Of a DNA stretch of 64,000 nucleotides, positions 1 through 13,330 are shown one piece after another. Made by a program: the position numbers and the translations under genes. The notes under the pieces were generated by a model. That model saw only the letters and a list, made by a program, of their open reading frames with translations, was not told the DNA's origin and did no database searches. This DNA comes from Pseudorasbora parva (taxonomy: Eukaryota > Chordata > Actinopteri > Cypriniformes > Gobionidae). The DNA is taken from the NCBI RefSeq assembly GCF_024679245.1, contig NC_090178.1, positions 12,013,979 to 12,077,978 of the forward strand. The letters run 5' to 3'. Within the stretch, counting starts at the first letter, position 1. The number at the start of each line of letters is the position of its first letter.

Positions 1-1286
1 GACATGAGAAATCATGATAATATTCAATCTCGCATTTGTCTTGCATAAACTTATTGTTGCTGTTGTTGCTTGAAGGCCCTTGGCAGACATCTGAGTCCAG
101 ACGTCTATGAAAGTCTATCCCTATTTGCTCAAGAGGCACTCCATTAAAGATAAGTAATGGTCTGTCAGCCTCGTCCCACGATCCACATTCATCTCAAAGC
201 CCAATTTATGGAGATAAGAGAACGTCATTACTCCCTGCTACCTCTCATCAGTTCTGTTCAGCAGAATTTTTAGAGGAAACAGCAGTGGGATAAGTGAAAG
301 TTGGGTCTGCCGAAGGCATCAGCGGGTTGGTGATGAGCTCTAGCGGGGCGATTTCGACTGTTAATGAGCACTCCCATTCGGTGCATCTCATTTATGTCTG
401 TTAAGTCTTATTTAGTGTGTGTGTGTGTTTGTTTTTTAAATGAAACTAGAAGCTGTGACTGATTTGTCCAAATAATTGGGACGATCTACCATCCTTGCTA
501 TTATTAAGGAACTAGTGAGAATCCTGCACCAATTAGATTCTTCATTTCTCACATTTCAAGTGATAACTGACAAATAAAACCCCAGGAGATATAAATACCA
601 CGCTTTCATTATACAAAGCACTTCCAAAGTCATTGAATACAAGAGAAATAGACAATAAATGCACATTAAGGCTCATTTAAATATCATGCTAAATTTACCA
701 TCACTCAGAGCCAAGCCAAGGGTTTTCCTGCTGAATAAGGCGGTGAGTAAAATGCTCAAGGGGCCATATACCAACAGAACCCACAGCGGTTTAACTGCAT
801 CGGCCTTGTCCACTCATTGTGATTGAGCACAACGGCTCAGCCTTGTGAATGAGAAATACTACAAGAAGCTCAGTTTGTTTTAGAGAATCATTACCAAGGA
901 AAACACCTGCAATTCATCTTCTTAAGGCTTGACTCTGGCAGTCATGGCTCTTTGTAGTGTTTCTTTATGTGCAATTATCCACAAAAGTTGGCATTCAAGA
1001 AGTTAGCTGGTTATTGTTCAGAAAATGCATTTCTTTTTTTTCAGATTCCTTTGGAGATTTTTTTTGTTGTTGACTACAGTCTTCACTGGCAAATTACCAA
1101 ACGTGGATTTACAGTTATCAATGTGCTGCATTTTGAGGTAAAAATCATACCCTATATATTGTATTTTTATATATTGTATTGACAACTCATCAATTAATAT
1201 TTATCATTGTATATTCTGCATAATTTGATGTTTTTAAATAAACACTGACATTGTCTCTGATGTCTCTGTTAAACATGAGATATAAC
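1..1286. other. Noncoding, nothing recognised
   Basis: AT-rich sequence with scattered stops in all frames. The only ORF of any length (967-1182, plus) encodes a low-complexity hydrophobic peptide with no recognisable family, and I treat it as chance. There are short homopolymer and GT tracts near 415-440. No splice-bounded exon or RNA gene is apparent. Confidence 0.6.
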
Positions 1287-2852
1287 ACTGTCCTGTAGAG
1301 TTTAGCTGGAGGACCACTGTCCTGTAGAGTTTAGCTTGAGGACCACTGTCCTGTGGAGTTTAGCTGGAGGGTCACTGTCCTGTAGAGTTAAGCTGGAGGG
1401 TCACTGTCCTGTAGAGTTTAGCTGGAGGGTCACTGTCCTGTAGAGTTTAGCTGGAGGACCACTGTCCTGTAGAGTTTAGCTTGAGGACCACTGTCCTGTA
1501 GAGTTTAGCTGGAGGGTCACTGTCCTGTAGAGTAAAGCTGGAGGACCACTGTCCTGTAGACTTTAGCTGGAGGGTCACTGTCCTGTAGAGTTTAGCTGGA
1601 GGGTCACTGTCCTGTAGAGTTTAGCTGGAGGGTAACTGTCCTGTAGAGTAAAGCTGGAGGACCACTGTCCTGTAGAGTTAAGCTGGAGGACCACTGTCCT
1701 GTAGAGTTTAGCTGGAGGACCACTGTCCTGTAGAGTTTAGCTGGAGGGTCACTGTCCTGTAGAGTTTAGCTAGAGGGTCACTGTCCTGTAGAGTTTAGCT
1801 GGAGGACCAGTGTCCTGTAGAGTTTTGCTTGAGGACCACTGTCCTGTAGAGTTTAGCTGGAGGACCACTGTCCTGTAGAGTTTAGCTTTAGGACCACTGT
1901 CCTGTAGAGTTTAGTTGGAGGGCCACTGTCCTGTAGAGTTTAGCTTGAGGACCACTGTCCTGTAGAGTTTAGCTTGAGGACCACTGTCCTGTAGAGTTTA
2001 GCTGGAGGGTCACTGTCCTGTAGAGTAAAGCTGGAGGACCACTGTCCTGTAGACTTTAGCTGGAGGGTCACTGTCCTGTAGAGTTTAGCTGGAGGGTCAC
2101 TGTCCTGTAGAGTTTAGCTGGAGGGTAACTGTCCTGTAGAGTAAAGCTGGAGGACCACTGTCCTGTAGAGTTAAGCTGGAGGACCACTGTCCTGTAGAGT
2201 TTAGCTGGAGGACCACTGTCCTGTAGAGTTTAGCTGGAGGGTCACTGTCCTGTAGAGTTTAGCTAGAGGGTCACTGTCCTGTAGAGTTTAGCTGGAGGAC
2301 CAGTGTCCTGTAGAGTTTTGCTTGAGGACCACTGTCCTGTAGAGTTTAGCTGGAGGACCACTGTCCTGTAGAGTTTAGCTTTAGGACCACTGTCCTGTAG
2401 AGTTTAGTTGGAGGGCCACTGTCCTGTAGAGTTTAGCTTGAGGACCACTGTCCTGTAGAGTTTAGCTGGAGGACCACTGTCCTGTAAATTTTAGCTGGAG
2501 GACCACTGTCCTGTAGAGTTTAGCTGGAGGACCACTTTCCTGTAGAGTTTAGCTGGAGGACCACTGTCCTGTAGAGTTTAGTTGGAGGGTCACTGACCTG
2601 TAGAGTTTAGCTGGAGGGTCACTGACCTGTAGAGTTTAGCTGGAGGACCACTGTCCTGTAGAGTTTAGCTTGAGGACCACTGTCCTGTAGAGTTTACTGG
2701 AGGACCGCTGTCCTTTAGAGTTTAGCTGGAGGACCACTGTCCTGTAGAGTTTAGCTTGAGGACCACTGTCCTGTAGAGTTTAGCTGGAGGGTAACTGTCC
2801 TGAAAAGTTTAGCTTGAGGACCACTGTCCTATAGAGTTTAGCTGGAGGGTCT
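1287..2852. repeat. 29-bp minisatellite, about 54 units, with higher-order duplication
   Basis: A head-to-tail array with a 29-bp period. The core is cctgtagagtttagct followed by ggagg and accactgt or gtcactgt. Variant positions (gagtaaag, gactttag, gttttgct, agctttagg, agttggagggcc) mark individual units. The ordered run of variants starting near 1460 recurs starting near 1953, exactly 493 bp (17 units) later, and reads identically for about 500 bp. The array ends directly against an L2 fragment. It has no spacers and no coding potential. Confidence 0.97.
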
Positions 2853-2854
2853 AC

Positions 2855-3560
2855 AGCATTTTTTACTGCACTGCTTTTCCAGATATTCCAGGCGGTCCAG
2901 GAGAATGGTATGGTCCACGGAGTCAAATGAGCAGTGATGGTGATCCTGAATCAGCTGTCATTAGAAAGTCATTGTTCACCCTAAGCAGAGCGAGGAAAGT
3001 GAGGTAGGAGATCGGTCTATAATTAGCAAGGACCTCCGGGTCTAGGGTGGGTTTCTTAAGTATAGGACGGATGACAGCAGCTTTAAGGGCAAGAGGGACG
3101 TGAGCAGTTTTGAGAGGGAGATTAACAAACTGGATGATGATTGGGCTGACAATGGGAATGAACAACTTGAGCACAACAGTCGGGATGGGATCCAAGGCGC
3201 AGGTGGACGGCTTAATTTTTTGGACGGTTTCCTCAACATTGCTCTGCTGAACCTCAGTAAAGTGTGGAAGAGATGGCAATCTCCTGGGCGAGTGGTTGGA
3301 TGATAGGGGAGACAGGGAGGAAGAGCCAGATATTGAAAAGCGAATGTTATTGACTTTAGATCTAAAAAAGTCAATGAAGCTGTTGCATTTGTTGGGTACT
3401 CAGAAGTGAAGTCCAGGAGAACTTGGGTATATCTTTCAGGCAGGCGTTCCTCTTTATTGAGAAACACACATGCCGTCTGTGGCTGTGGGTTGGGGGTGGG
3501 GTGGTGGTGGTGGTGGTGGGTGGGGATGGGGAATGGGAATTGATTCCTCAATCTAAACAA
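2855..3560 (-). pseudogene. L2/CR1-type LINE fragment (reverse transcriptase, broken)
   Basis: Minus-strand translation gives segments typical of the teleost L2/CR1 LINE polyprotein: YHPTTRPGDCHLFHT, then KIKPSTCALDPIPT, KKPTLDPEVLANYRPIS, DFLMTADSGSPSLLI, and in another frame DSVDHTILLDRLEYLEKQC. The segments lie in at least two frames. Sequence is missing between the NYRPIS motif and the NDFL segment, so this is a frameshifted, internally deleted relic of the reverse transcriptase N-terminal half. The catalytic YADD segment is absent. A short GGT-rich tract lies at about 3500-3527. The fragment borders the minisatellite on its 3' side. Inferred to be nonfunctional. Confidence 0.85.
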
Positions 3561-6500
3561 AGGAATGCAAATGTTGTATAGGTAAACGGATCCACCCCAG
3601 ATTCAGTGTCACCAGTCCTAATTCTATCAGCATAACAGTGCCAATCAGATGCATAGATGCAAATCTAATCACTCTGACAATGTTGCCTATAGATCAGGAA
3701 GTGCATAAAGACAAAAGACTGATTAGCTTGATCTCGTTAGAATGTAGTCAGTCTGTACCTCAAAATTGTAAAGCATTATGTACATAACAAACTATTTGTA
3801 TACTATTACATTGGAACCTTGATATAACTATTTATAAATTTGTAATCCCACACATCGCTCCACTGTGGTTTCAATGGATGAAGATGATTATGGCTTTAGG
3901 AGATTGTTTACTGTGGAAAATGAGTAATGTCAATTTGCCAATCTGCATAATTCCATGCAAAATAAAGACCAGTCTTACAAACTCGGGGCACTATTTAAAT
4001 GATCCAAGCACATGGTCTGAAGTGGATGCCAGACTTTTTTTTCTTTATGTACACAATAATAATCTTTTACATTGTAATCCTTTTATTTTTACTTTTATAC
4101 TTTTATTTTTGTTTGTGGGTGTTGATTCTGGGGTGTACAGCAGAGTGTACAGGTTTTTGTTGGTCAACGGCGCAGTTGGTTTCAAAATAGCAAGCGCCAG
4201 CAATGCGCCTTAACACACCTCATTTTCAGACCAAACACGCCCATGGGTGAACAGATGGTGCGAATGTATTTAAACAACATGGCCCTGGATGTGCAAATGA
4301 TAACTGCATCGGGCTGAAAACATGCACAAAAAAAACACTTGCGCAGAGTGTATGATAGGGCCCTGTTTTGTCATACAGATTTTGAACACATGAGGGTGAG
4401 TAAATGACGACAGAATTTTATCTAATCAGTGTTGTAGCTAAATTTGGATGTTTCCCACTTAGGAACGACAGATGCTGAGGCAAAGCTGTTAGCCTTCATC
4501 ATAAAAAAACATGTAACACTCATTTCATCAAGTCTAGTCTGACAGATGTATTACACACTTACCATACAAGCTAGAGTGCTGTTATACTAAACATCAGTGA
4601 TTTCCCACTAAGCATGAAGATAACATTTGATAAACAAAAATGTATTATTCTGCATTTCAGACAAAATGTGGGCAGTTAAATATTAAATATAAAGGCTCCA
4701 AATGATCTTTTGCAGCAATGCCATAGAAGAAACAAAGGAAGTTTCACTGAACAGTTCTTAATTGAACCATTATTTTCTTAGTGTAACATTTTTTCCACTA
4801 TTAAGAACAATTTCTGAAATGGAAAGGTTCCATTGATGTTTGGTTCTTCATGGAACCATAATCCATCAATGCTAATTAATAACCATTGATTTAAAAAAGT
4901 GTATGCCACTGCCTTTTCCCCAGGCAAAGTACAAAGTAACAGCCTGTCTGGAACAATGCAACACAAAGACAAGTAAAGGGATGGAATATAACAGGTGGTG
5001 TAATATGAAATATAAGCACTTTTGAAACAATGTCCATCTAATCAAGCTTTTTTCCAAATTTTCCAAATCACATGGCGAGCTAATCAAAACCAACTTACAG
5101 ACACAGCAACAATATGTGTCGCTCCCAGTTTTTAATAAGACAGGGCAAAGGTAGGCCGAAGCTGAACAAACTCAAATGATGTTTGCTCACTGAAAATGAG
5201 ATATCAAATTGCTCCAGAAAGTAAATTGTCCATCTGAGGATAGCATTGAATATTTGTTTGCTCAGACATAACCCATCAATCTCCAATAACTGGGGCAAAA
5301 AAAAATCAACCAATCTGACTGCACTCAAAGTTTGAGATGGCAAAGAAATATTTATCTACATGTTGTAGGACTGTTATGGAGGAACGTTGCAATAGGTTAA
5401 TTAGATAAATCTCAAACCTTAATGAACTTTTCCTTTCACAACAGGAAGACACACAGCCTTTCAAGGATTAGCATGAATTAAATGGGAAGGAAAGGTGGTA
5501 AAATTGATTCCTATAAGCCTGACTTTTTATTGAGGGATTAAAGAAAAATTCAAAAGCCAAGCAAAAAGATAACCAGGGATAATGAACGAAAGGTCTTGTG
5601 CTTTATAGAAACACTATATTGCCTGTTTTAATGAGCATGCTTTATTTCTCCAGGAAATAAAAACATCCAGTATTGACTTAGAAAGCAAATCACTTCAAGG
5701 TCACACATTTTTCTATGATCAACAAAATATGATATATGATCTCCCCGATTAAGTGCCTAAATGTATCTGCCCATTAGCCAGATGTTTTATTTTATTTTTA
5801 TTTTTTTACTGTACTTCATATTCTCGTAAATAGCACATACCGTGTATCCAAATATAAGAACACTTAAATCGTGTAAATAATACGTAACGCTGAGCTGTAC
5901 AGAACTGGATACTCTATCTAGCCAACAGAAAATTGCGTATCAGTGTCAGTTAAACATGGACGAAGATTTCTGAAGGACAGAAGAGAAAGAGTTTAAGATG
6001 TCAGGTATCATTCAGATGCCCTTGCTGTAACCCTGCAGCTCCTCTTGCTAACAGGCACTCAGAGCAATCACAGTTTCATTCACAGGTTCAGACTGACTGT
6101 GTAAGTTCACTGCACCGATGTCACAAATGACATTTAAGGTCTTCCAGAGATGCTGCTAGATCAGGAGAACTTGAGCTGCCCTAAAACATGTCTTCTTGTT
6201 TGCTGAAAGCAGCAGTTACACCAAGAGATCTGTGGTATTTCACTCTAAAATCTTACAGTACAGTAGCTAATAACTTTAAAGTAAAAGTTGAGCCTACCTA
6301 AGACTGGAATCTTATAATTGGTCCTGTTCCAATTATAGATATTTAGATATACTAAAATCTATAAGAGATGACCAATAATTGGGATTTTGGGGTTTTACCT
6401 TTTGAGAAAACATTGTGGACATAAATTACTTTTTTTAAATATAAAAATGTATGTAACTTTTGGCCATTTAGTGGATAAAAAAACAAGAGTGCATGCATTT

Positions 6501-8765
6501 TTGCAGAAGAACATTTATTTGTTCGTGCTTTGGCTCTGCATGACTGAACATTCCCAAAACAATCTCAAACTGACCAACTGATGATATCACTGTAACTAAA
6601 ATAAATTAAAATAAACTTAAATTCCAGCACAGTGCTACAACAACCACAATGAAATGACTCTTCACAATAGATAACTTACCTGTTAAGTAATGAAAACAGA
6701 AAAAAAAAATCTTAAATCCTTTAGTTCTCACTGTCTCCGAAAAGCCAATACTATGTTGATTTTTGTTTTATTACAACATTTTTTTCCGCCAGCAGATTTT
6801 CCTTTATTCTGCTTTTTTTTTTCAAAACAAGTGATTCTCCGGAGGATCAAGATTTAGTGCTTTATGTTGAACTTCCTCACTTGTTGTGACAACTAAACTA
6901 TGTCATTTCCACACCATACAATGGTCAAAGTAGCCGACACAACTTTTCTGTTTACGGGTATGATGACATGGGCAAGTGACGTATGTACAGAATTTTCCAT
7001 GAAAAACAAACCACCTGGTGTAAAATATAAACTGATAAAAGGCTTACAATTACAATTGACAGAGCAAAGTGGTCACTGAGGCACCAACAGTTTCTACATT
7101 TACAAAAATGTTTATTTCAAATCGACATCATGAGCTCTGCAGTAAACGTGCTTACCGATTCTGCAGGTGTGCGAGGTGCCTTGATACCATGGCTCCACTT
7201 CATGCTCACTACTGCGCAGACTCAGGTCCTGAATAAGTGCAAGATGTCAGTCCCATATTGGGACATTGGCGCTTTTTTACAATGTAAGTGAGTGAAGGTG
7301 TGTCTTCCTTTTTTTTTTACAGTCTAGAGTCAGCACATCACACTATAGGTCTGATGTCAATGATACAAATAGTTCTCATGTATCTCGTAAACCGATTACA
7401 ATGAGAGCAAATGAAATTGAATATATACATTTGAACCAAACATGACATTTGAGAGCAATAAAGGAGAGGAATTTTTCAGTAAGTAACAAATAAAATTTTG
7501 GTTTCTCTAAAGCTTTCACAGCGCACAAGTCACGTAGACCACTTTTACTGTCATTTTAGAGCTTGACAGCACAGCGTTCTTTATTACAAGAAAATGATCA
7601 GCATGAACATCTGCCAAAGATCTCGTACTTGACAGAAGAAAGAAAATCATGCAGGCTTGAAACGACGTGGGAATGAGGGTGACGACAGACTTTTCACTTT
7701 AAGGTGAACTATCACAGTTTGATCCCACTGCTGGCAGATCATAAGACAACGGTTTATTATTTCTTTTCATCAGCAGTCTCTCACTTTTATCTCTACCTGT
7801 CTCTTGTCCGTTTTTTCTATTTGTATCAAACGTCTAGTCTTAAGTTGGATAAGCAATAAGAAAAATTTCCACCTTGAGTATAAGGATGTATCAAAAGCTA
7901 ATGTTCAATTTATAAAAAGACTCTTTGGACAGAAAAAACCTTGCAATCTCCTTTCCTTGCATGATAACTGATAAAATAACTGAAATGTGATGCCTTATAT
8001 ATCACTGAAGAAGACCAATCTAATCTGAAACACTTGAATGCCCTCTAGGCCCTTTAACCTTCATTCACAGGTGCTGCTGCTGCCCAATATGAATAAATGA
8101 TTTGATAAGTTAATGCCCCTTTCAGCCATTAAGCTTGTCAGCTCAGTTTTAGCTGCATATGATAGTAAAGGGCCAAGACCTTTCCCATTATATAAATGTA
8201 AGTAGAAATGGAGAGTGCAAGAAGAAGGAAAGAGAGAAAGACACATTGATATTATTGGCCCTGGTGTTCCCTTTTGTCTAGTCACATGAAACCATAAGAC
8301 CGACATAACACCTGAGGAAGAAAAAATGCAATAGCAACCAATTACGGCACTGCCAGAGCCTGGAAATTGCTCGTGTCAGTCTTTTCCTGTAGGCATGAGC
8401 GCTGGAGGAAAGCTTTCCTTTTCAATCTCACACAACATGTGGGTATCCTCACTAAATCCATCACATGCTGACAAAGTCTAATGATAAGGAGGACACAGAA
8501 GGAGGATTCCCACAGAAAGTGAGTTCACAATTTTCACTCTAACAAATTCTGCTTATGAAGAGCTTGTGTGAACATATACAAAATGTGTTTTTATAGCAAT
8601 ATTTGCAGCTGCTTGCACTTACTGAAAATACTTGGACTTTTACATTGTTATACAAATATAGTTAAGGTACATGCTCTTTTGAACATTCGATTCATCAAAA
8701 AGTCCTGAAAAAAAGTATCAGTTTCCACAAAAATATGAATCAGTTAAATAAGATTTCAGTTTTCA
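3561..8765. other. Long noncoding stretch with small repeat scraps
   Basis: I see no gene here. The ORFs are short and lack family resemblance or splice context. About 4385-4425 resembles the tip of the dispersed gggtgaactaaccc family (cited at 15330). About 4770-4870 contains a self-complementary aaggttcc...ggaacc type repeat seen widely in fish. The rest is AT-rich with A/T homopolymers (for example 6700-6830 and 7307-7320). Confidence 0.5.
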
Positions 8766-8900
8766 ACATTGATAACAATAAGAAATATTTTGCCCAGCAC
8801 CAAATCAGCATATTAAAATGATTTCTGAAGGACCATGTGACACTGAAGACTGGAGTAATGATGACAGAATAAAATGTAATAAAAGCTTATTTAAGTGAAG
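8766..8900 (+). repeat. Dispersed cyprinid repeat fragment
   Basis: Contains the phrase atgatttctgaaggaccatg followed by tgacactgaagactggagta. Related sequence recurs in this window at 10590-10800 (opposite strand), 57940-58090 (opposite strand) and 47040-47110 (another part of the same family, accattcaaaagtttggggt). The repetition is visible; the transposon class is not determined from these pieces. Confidence 0.6.
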
Positions 8901-10372
8901 TTCACAACATAATTTCGGGAGGAGTGAACCCATCTAATCTTTCAATTAGCAACGTACACAAATGCAAGTTCGAGAGGCGTGAACCATCTAATCTTTCAAT
9001 CAACCGCAAAGCATATAAGCAGCCTCTTACCTCTTTCAGGCATCAGTCATTTTGCTCCCTCCACCTCCCCAACTCCACCTACAACAAGAATTGTAAAACT
9101 CAAAATTTACCCTGCCAATCCAGTCAAATGCAAAGCATGCTGGGAACCTGAAATCTACTGCCTAGTTTCAGTAAATGCAACAAAAATTATGCATTTAATC
9201 TGACTCATTAAATGAATAAGCAATGAAAAAGAGTTTAATTTAAAATTCTGCTTCATTAGCTCACTGTAATCAAGCAGCAAAATCTTTCTTTTTTTAAGCA
9301 TTGAGAGAAAGTAGTCATAGCTGGTAAACATTTTAAATAGTGCAATTCAACCAAGTAGATCAGATTTATATCCCACTGTAAATTAAATGTGCATATCCAA
9401 TCAGATGGCGATACGATCGTTTCAAGTAAACAGACCGTAAACTTTTAAAATGTCACATTATAGACACATACTCATTTAAACATATTTCAGTACTAATGCA
9501 ATGTAACAGTAAAACAGCTCATTGCCTCAAAGACTAGAGCAAATATATGCCAAATCTCCAGTACTTCACACAAAAAATATCATGTTGGTCAATATTTGCA
9601 AATCATTCAGTACTGAGAGGTGGGTAAGAATTATATTCAATGTGTTTAGGCCTCAAGGCCCCTCCGACAGGTTATTGGAGAAAGATGAATGCAAACAATG
9701 TACAGTATGCAGTGCACATACCCTCTCTCTCAGTAAGAGGAGGCATTACTTATATTCAGCGTTCCTGGCATTATTATCTACTCGATGGCATTATGCCTCA
9801 TTGCACTTGGTCAGGGACTCAGGGTTGATGGGAACGAGTGATTAAAGGTACAGCCACAGTGCACTGAACGCCCACTCTCCACCCGAACCCGATGAGACAA
9901 AGCGGCAGGCAGAGGAATACAGAGATGAGTCATACGCTGCATATGCCCTGTCGAGGATCAGGATCAAGACCTGATTGTCTTGCCTGAAGCCTCAACATGT
10001 ATTCCTTTAGACAGTATGCTCACTTACAGACTCCTGGATGTACCGCTCTGTGCAGTTGGTTAAGCTTTGGGAGTTTGAAGTTAGTCTTGCACAGTCAGAT
10101 TTCTGACTATCTGTAAATATGAATGAATGAATGAAATCATTTTATTTCGAGCAATGTATAAGGACACATAACAAAGGCAATAAAGAAGCATTTTGATTAG
10201 TCTGTACAACTAGTTCAATTCATGATACTTTGACATCACAATTCCAACTGACTGGAGCCATCCATCCAAATTAGTCAATACAAAACATTTCCACATTGCA
10301 GTTATTCTAAATATGAAATTGGTGATATACCAATTAAATAATGTGTTGTACTGAAAACAATTGACAAACAGT
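8901..10372. other. Noncoding, nothing recognised
   Basis: ORFs at 8924-9203 and 9522-9845 overlap each other in different frames and show no recognisable domain. No exon-like splice context is evident. About 10120-10145 has a short gaatgaatgaat run. Confidence 0.45.
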
Positions 10373-10582
10373 GGACAGGGGTCCGCATGGGCATCCTCAC
10401 TGGTCTGGGGCTATGCAACAAACTGTGATGCATTCAGTGTATTTTGACACCTGATACCATGCTAACATATTGGTGCCAGATACCACAGCACACCTTCAGG
10501 GGTCTGAAATCCATGTCTGCCCAGGTCAGGGCTGTTTTGGGAGCAAAATGGGGACCAACACAATATTAAGAAGGTGGTAATG
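10373..10582. mobile_element. Rearranged Tc1-like transposon remnant
   Basis: Two pieces of the Tc1-like element that is fuller at 25332-26380 are joined in opposite orientations. The left piece (about 10373-10450) carries the reverse complement of the segment meaning 'accagtcagg...gcccatgctg' plus the caaactgtgatgca segment. The right piece (about 10470-10580) runs in plus orientation, with tggtgccagataccacagca through gggaccaacacaatatta, matching 26260-26363. The transposase core between them is missing. A decayed, inverted and deleted copy. Confidence 0.75.
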
Positions 10583-10589
10583 CTATTCA

Positions 10590-10800
10590 AATGTTTGAAG
10601 AAATTTTCAAAGAAATTTCTTACAGTAAAAAAAAAAAAAGTAATATTCTGTAATATATATTATAATACTTGATTATATTTTAAAATGTAATTAATCCTGT
10701 GATGCACAGCTAAATTTTCAGCATCATTACTCCTTCAGTCTTTAGTGTCACATGATCCTTCAGAAATCATTCTGATATGATGATTTTGTGCATGATTTGA
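10590..10800 (-). repeat. Dispersed cyprinid repeat fragment
   Basis: Reverse complement of the 8766-8900 repeat: atcattactccttcagtct, then gtcacatgatccttcagaaa and atcattctgatatgatgatt. Preceded by a poly-A tract at 10628-10640. Confidence 0.6.
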
Positions 10801-12190
10801 TTTCAGAACATAACTAACTAACATAACTAAAGTAGATGCATCCATTTGCTGAAAATATCTTATAATAATGAGGACTATGCAATGCAAAGACTGAAAAAAC
10901 AAACAAACAAAACAACAGCATTAAATTGATAAAGTAGACCGGACCCCATGCTGTAATTATTCTTCAAATTAGTCATCCTCATTACCAACAAAAAACAATA
11001 ACTTAGAATGTATTTTGAGTATGTGAATTAAATCCCCAACACTAGTGATTGGGAAAGTGGGTCAATTTGAAGAACTTTCTCTACAAGATTAGAATGCCAA
11101 AATATCAATTAATTCATCTATTGGTAGCCATGAAACCTAATGTAGCCCACAGGGGGACGGACACAAAGGCACCTCCCAGAGCATGAGGATCATAGTAGCT
11201 GGAAAGCTCTGCTGGAGCCAACAACAATTTATACTGAGCTGCATTCACTGTGCAGGTGTGTATTTGACTGCAAAATCTAAAGATGCAATCTCCTCAGAGA
11301 TTTTAAGCAGTGCATCTCTTATTCAAAACCTGCTCTTTAATCGTGGCCCTGCACCTGCGCCCAGTTTGGCTTCTTCTACAAGTCATCAAGCACAAACTCG
11401 GGAAAGTACCACAACATATAGGACTAATTATAAATAAATCTTTACTGGCAAACGTACAGCTGGGGATCACTGAGATCTAAATTGTATCAAGTTTTTTACT
11501 TTTTATTTGAAACTGCTATAAATACCATCAACATTTATGTCAAAAAATGTTCATTAACAAAGTAATTTGATTCACATTTTGTCAACCATGAGAAAAATGT
11601 CCATGGTGACGATATTTTGGTTTTATTAAATTATGAATTATGAAAATGTATCAAATGAAAACATAACAATAATAATAAATATAAACATAACATTAATTTT
11701 AACATTAAAATTTGGAGGTCTCTCCTCCAAAATTTCCTTTCTGTCCTTAATAAATAAATTGAAAAATTAAAAACATTTGTTGACTAAAATTCTAGGCCAT
11801 ACTGGAAAAATTGCTTAAAAGATCCAAGAGCAGCAGGAGGCAAAAAGGTGCTCATTATCTCCGTGTCCTCTATGTCTTTCTCTTTGCTGAGCTGAACACT
11901 CACAGGATTCATTTTGGGTTTGAGACCTCCTTAAGTGATCACTGTAATTCTGAGGTCAATACAGCGGTCTGTGCAAACACAGAGTTTCAGCAATTACAGA
12001 TTGTGTGCCATCTAGGATTTTCTCATGGATACTCTTGCACAGGGGATGGTAAGGTCGGGGAAGCTATACTTTAAATCGGAATCTTGCCAAGCTAGATTCT
12101 AATCATAATTTACAGTAGTGCAACTACAATCAAGCTACAAACAGAAGTTCTCATGAGGGCGATATCTTGTATATCTTTTATATGGGTCAG
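10801..12190. other. Noncoding, nothing recognised
   Basis: AT-rich with A-rich stretches at 11640-11780. Short ORFs (11183-11437, 11811-12074) have no recognisable motifs. Confidence 0.45.
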
Positions 12191-12359
12191 GTACATAGGT
12201 AGCCTGACAAGCCAGACCCACATCAAGATGTTTGGTCTGGAAACTCACCATTGACAGCTCAATCCAAGGGGCGGGATAACGGTTGTCTTTCAAACTCCCT
12301 CTGCACGGGATAGGATACGGTACACAACCAACCAGAGCAACGAAGGTAAAACAGAGCTT

Positions 12360-12956
<597 letters not shown>

Positions 12957-13330
12957 AAAACAGAGCTTGTTGATAAACATTCGCCGTATCCGGTCAGCAG
13001 AACTCCGAACACAGTGCCGTTCTTTGTTCTTTTCTCAGACGGGAAAAGAATAGCTTAACTCCAAGTCTTCCAGAGTCGCGGTCAAAGCTGATTCGAAAGA
13101 CCGCCGTTCGCCAGTTTCTGTGTTTACTAGAAGCATGCAAACGCAACTCGGCCGTCGTCATTATGGCCCTGCCCACCGACTCTATACACGATGTAATTGG
13201 CCCGACAAGAGTTAGGCGAATACAGCTCAGAAGGGTATTGAGAGTTGCTAGACGACACTCGCGGGCAGATTAGATTTGTTGCCGCTAGGGTGCGTCTAGA
13301 TTTCTAGGCTAGTACATAGGTTCATTTACA

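Noticed and set aside
1287..2852. CRISPR-like regular repeat
   Set aside because: Units are contiguous with no unique spacers; the context is vertebrate DNA. It is a minisatellite.
3042..3560. 172-codon minus-strand ORF as a host gene
   Set aside because: Only part of it carries meaningful sequence, and that part is L2 LINE; the rest is out of frame.
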